A DNA stretch of 6,876 bases from Lachnospiraceae bacterium (GTDB lineage Bacteria > Bacillota > Clostridia > Lachnospirales > Lachnospiraceae). A program made the translations under genes and the position numbers. Location of the stretch: assembly GCA_017476305.1 (NCBI GenBank), contig JAFVAA010000678.1, positions 1 to 6,876 on the forward strand, given 5' to 3'. A model generated the notes under the pieces. The model had not been told where the DNA came from and ran no database searches. It saw only the letters and a list, made by a program, of their open reading frames with translations. This document shows positions 4,173 to 6,876 of the stretch, piece by piece; positions within the stretch are counted from its first letter, which is position 1; every line of letters starts with the position of its first letter.

Positions 4173-6876
4173 TTAACGTTTCAGCTTTAAAATCTGCTCT
4201 GCTGCCCGTAAAACTTCCTCTTCTTTAAATCCAAGAAATGACATGTATTTCATTTCCTCTAAGCTTAAGCTTTTCTGCTCCTCATCCCCTGACATTCCTA
4301 TCCCGAAAGCTACCGGCAGTTCCTTTTCTAAGATCTCCCTGGCATTTTCATCCTCCATCAGTTCCTCGAGCCTCGTATCCATCGTATATAAAAGCCTGTA
4401 ATCCCTGTCCGGCTGATATGTCTTTTCAAAGACCCCTGCAGACAGATTCACTTCTTCTCCACCTGTGCCCGGTAGGACCGCCACCGCCGAGCAGCCGAAC
4501 GGAACTTCAAAATGCACGCTGACTGTCCCGTCCTCATAGATCTTCCAGTTCGACACATAGGCTCCGCTCACGGAATCATAGGTATATTCCATCTGCCTGA
4601 GCCTGGTACTTAGCTGCGGCTGAAAGAGCACCCTGCGAAAGCCCGGCTCCAGCTCACGGATTCCCGCAATATAACGGTATACATACTCCATCACCGATCC
4701 GAAAGAATAGTGGTTCAAAGAATTCATGCCGGTGCCGCTGATGGAACCATCATCCAGTACCGAGTTCCACCGCTCCCAGATGGTCGTCGCCCCCAGGTCG
4801 ATACAATGCATCCATCCGGGAAAGCCCCTCTGGAACAAAAGATAGTATGCCATATCTTCAAACCCGTTTTCTGCCAGGACCTGGCACATCATCGTCGCTC
4901 CCACAAAACCACCTTTGATCTTGTAGCAGTCTTTTTTCAGCCTGTTCTTAAGTCCCTCCCTGATCCGCTCTTTATCTGTATAAACATTAAACTTTAACGC
5001 TAAAAGATAGGCCGTCTGGGTATCAATGCATAAACGCCCGTTTTTAGAAAAATATTCGTCCAGGATGGCCTGATAGATCTTCTCTGCCTTTTCCGCATAA
5101 AATTTACAGTCCTCAGACTTCCCTAAAATTTCTGCGGCTCTTGCCACCTTCCGCACAGAAGCATAGTAGTATATGCTCGCGACATAGTAATCATCCGTCC
5201 CGCCTTTCATGCTCTGCGGTGTCACGCCATCCTGCGCTAACCAGTCCCCAAAATGAAAGCCAAAATTCCAAAGATGATTCTCTCCATGCTCCACATCCTG
5301 CGAAATGATATAATCCACCCACTCCCGCATCATTTCATAATTTTCCGCTAAAATATCTTTATCTCCATAATGTCTGTATAACGTCATCGGCAGAAAGGTC
5401 GCCACATCCCCCCACACACTGCTGCCTCCCGGCAGGTTCCCCAGGTTCGGCAGGAAATTCGGAACGGCTCCATGCTGCTTTCTCTGCTCTAAGTGCAGAT
5501 CATACAGGAACTTCTGATAAAAAGCCCTGGTGTCCATGTGATAGCATGCCGTCGGAGAATAGACCTGCGCATCTCCCGTCCAGCCTAAGCGTTCATCCCG
5601 CTGCGGACAATCCGTCGGCATATCAATAAAATTGGACTTCTGCCCCCAGAGGCTGTTCTTTGCCAGACGGTTCAGATGTTCATCCGAAGTATGGATTTTT
5701 GTCACGGTATCCAGATCTGAATAAACGACAGCCCCCTTAAAATCATCCGGATCTAATGCACCAGGCACTCCTTCCACACGTACATAACGGAAACCATAAT
5801 ACGTAAAATGCGGTCTTGCCCATTCTTCACGTCCGTCCGATACATAAGTAAAATTTGCCTTTGCCGTCCGGTAATTATCCCTGTAAAAATTTCCATTCTG
5901 TAAGATTTCTCCATAGTCTATGGACACCTTCGTCCCGGCAGGAAATCTGGAAAAAAAGGTCACATACCCGGCGAAATTCTGTCCGAAATCCAGCACGGTC
6001 TCCCCTGCCGGTGTCCTAAGCACTTCCTTTACGGAAAGCTCTTCTTTCACATGTACCGGCAGACTGTATCTGGCAGTCAAAAGTTTCTTTTTCTCCTCAC
6101 TATCCACTACAGGCTTTGCTGCTTTCCCTACCGTTCCTTTTTCTTTCCAGTACTGATGATCATATATTTCTCCATCATAAATATCGCTCTCTATGATATC
6201 GGATGGCCGGTACTTCCATGTATCATCTGTCACGATACGCTCCGTCTCTCCATTTTCATACCAGATATGAAGCTCTGCTATGGCACAGAAGCGGCTGCCA
6301 TAAAATTCCCTGCCGCCCTCATATCCCAGGCGGCCTTTATACCAGCCGTTCCCCAAAAAGATTTCCAGACGATTTTCTTCCCTATCTTTACAGAGTTCTG
6401 TCACATCATACGTCTGATATTGGATATGTTCTCTGTAATCATTGCAGAATGGTGCCAGATAGTCATCCCCTGCCTTTTCTCCATTCAGATATGCCTCATA
6501 GAGCCCGAGTCCTGTCACATACAGTACCGCCCTTTTTATCCCCTTTTTCAATGAAAAATCCCGAAAAAACACCGGGTGAAAGGCATCTCCTTCTTCCGTT
6601 TCGATAAAATCCGCACTCCATGGCAGCTCCTCTTTTGCCGTTTCAAACCAGGCAGTCTCACTGACTGCCCCATCTCCCATATCCCCTTCTACGGCTACCT
6701 TCAGATAATATCTGGTCATCGGCTCTAAAGATACCTCTAATTTTTCTCCCAGCGAACAGAGCCCACTGCCCCGTTTTTCTGTGATGATATGTTCAAACTC
6801 CGCATCTGCCGCCAAAGTAAGTATGATATCTTCTGCACGTTTGTTTTCTGTATCCCTCACCTTCCAGGAACATATC
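4173..6876 (-). CDS. Alpha-L-rhamnosidase, glycoside hydrolase family 78 (5' end outside the window)
   Basis: Predicted to hydrolyse terminal alpha-L-rhamnose from plant glycans or glycosides by the inverting GH78 mechanism. Numbering from the GTG at 6860, the protein shows an N-terminal fibronectin-like part (to about 80), the rhamnosidase beta-sandwich with GNGWYKGRLG around W173, a second beta-domain with DFGQNFAGY (291-299) and HFTYYGFRYVRVEG (351 on), then the (alpha/alpha)6 catalytic domain. The family signature DCPQRDERLGWTGD starts at D417. E423 is the likely general acid, and E696 in TIWERW the likely general base. Their 273-residue spacing is close to that of Bacillus RhaB (E572/E841). 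A C-terminal beta-domain follows, then a charged helical tail at 823-895. The frame stays open upstream of the GTG to the window edge and reads ICSWKV, matching the FSWK-type start of family members. The GTG is therefore probably internal and the gene 5'-partial here. Whether it has a signal peptide cannot be judged. Family assignment is firm; the exact substrate is unknown. Confidence 0.93.
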   Translation of the reverse strand, partial: ICSWKVRDTENKRAEDIILTLAADAEFEHIITEKRGSGLCSLGEKLEVSLEPMTRYYLKVAVEGDMGDGAVSETAWFETAKEELPWSADFIETEEGDAFHPVFFRDFSLKKGIKRAVLYVTGLGLYEAYLNGEKAGDDYLAPFCNDYREHIQYQTYDVTELCKDREENRLEIFLGNGWYKGRLGYEGGREFYGSRFCAIAELHIWYENGETERIVTDDTWKYRPSDIIESDIYDGEIYDHQYWKEKGTVGKAAKPVVDSEEKKKLLTARYSLPVHVKEELSVKEVLRTPAGETVLDFGQNFAGYVTFFSRFPAGTKVSIDYGEILQNGNFYRDNYRTAKANFTYVSDGREEWARPHFTYYGFRYVRVEGVPGALDPDDFKGAVVYSDLDTVTKIHTSDEHLNRLAKNSLWGQKSNFIDMPTDCPQRDERLGWTGDAQVYSPTACYHMDTRAFYQKFLYDLHLEQRKQHGAVPNFLPNLGNLPGGSSVWGDVATFLPMTLYRHYGDKDILAENYEMMREWVDYIISQDVEHGENHLWNFGFHFGDWLAQDGVTPQSMKGGTDDYYVASIYYYASVRKVARAAEILGKSEDCKFYAEKAEKIYQAILDEYFSKNGRLCIDTQTAYLLALKFNVYTDKERIREGLKNRLKKDCYKIKGGFVGATMMCQVLAENGFEDMAYYLLFQRGFPGWMHCIDLGATTIWERWNSVLDDGSISGTGMNSLNHYSFGSVMEYVYRYIAGIRELEPGFRRVLFQPQLSTRLRQMEYTYDSVSGAYVSNWKIYEDGTVSVHFEVPFGCSAVAVLPGTGGEEVNLSAGVFEKTYQPDRDYRLLYTMDTRLEELMEDENAREILEKELPVAFGIGMSGDEEQKSLSLEEMKYMSFLGFKEEEVLRAAEQILKLKR

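Larger units (their letters stand above)
41..6876 (-). other. Probable single operon: GH78, LacI-GGDEF sensor, GH43, pgmB
   Basis: Four genes share one strand with gaps of 44, 74 and 15 bp. Each internal start has its own ribosome site, and no hairpin followed by a T-run is seen in the gaps. The products form a plausible set: two glycosidases, a sugar-phosphate mutase and a sugar-sensing signalling protein. The promoter must lie beyond the right edge if this is one transcript. Neither the first nor the last gene of the operon is certain. Confidence 0.75.

Noticed and set aside
6051..6607. Long open frames on the plus strand (to 167 codons) opposite the rhamnosidase gene
   Set aside because: They overlap a well-supported GH78 gene, their translations have no recognisable motif, and no ribosome site supports them.
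4173..6876. Recent transfer of the rhamnosidase gene, from locally higher G+C
   Set aside because: A few 60-base lines counted by hand range from about 42 to 65 percent G+C here, against about 40 to 43 percent in two lines from other genes. The overlap and small sample do not support a claim.
1..6876. CRISPR arrays, tRNAs, insertion sequences, prophage parts or defence genes
   Set aside because: No direct repeats with spacers, tRNA-like cloverleaf, transposase motif or integrase was seen. The window is nearly fully occupied by four metabolic or signalling genes.

Overview
The window looks like a piece of a glycan-degradation operon from a Gram-positive, low-to-mid G+C Firmicute, most likely a gut Clostridium-type bacterium (Lachnospiraceae-like). 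This is an inference from the strong AGGAGG-type ribosome sites, the protein style (GH78, GH43 and beta-phosphoglucomutase resembling Bacillota enzymes) and the LacI-sensor/GGDEF architecture. No rRNA or marker gene is present to prove it.

All four genes lie on the minus strand and read from right to left: an alpha-L-rhamnosidase (GH78) whose 5' end runs off the right edge; a 624-residue signalling protein with a LacI-type sugar-binding domain at its very N-terminus and a GGDEF diguanylate cyclase domain at its C-terminus; a cytoplasmic-looking GH43 glycosidase; and beta-phosphoglucomutase (pgmB). The gaps are 44, 74 and 15 bp. I see no terminator or convincing promoter inside, so one transcript starting beyond the right edge is the simplest reading. 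There is no gene-free stretch over 300 bp. The 40 bases left of pgmB are the start of another gap or gene.

Functionally, GH78 would remove terminal alpha-L-rhamnose and GH43 would remove arabinose- or xylose-type units from a plant-derived glycan or glycoside. PgmB would convert beta-glucose 1-phosphate, the product of an inverting disaccharide phosphorylase not seen here, to glucose 6-phosphate. The GGDEF protein is the striking member. It keeps the sugar-contact residues of LacI-type repressors but has no DNA-binding domain, and it has an intact diguanylate cyclase active site. It therefore looks like a cytoplasmic sugar sensor that reports by c-di-GMP rather than by binding an operator, encoded inside the operon whose products it may sense. 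It is translated from a TTG codon behind a near-perfect Shine-Dalgarno sequence.
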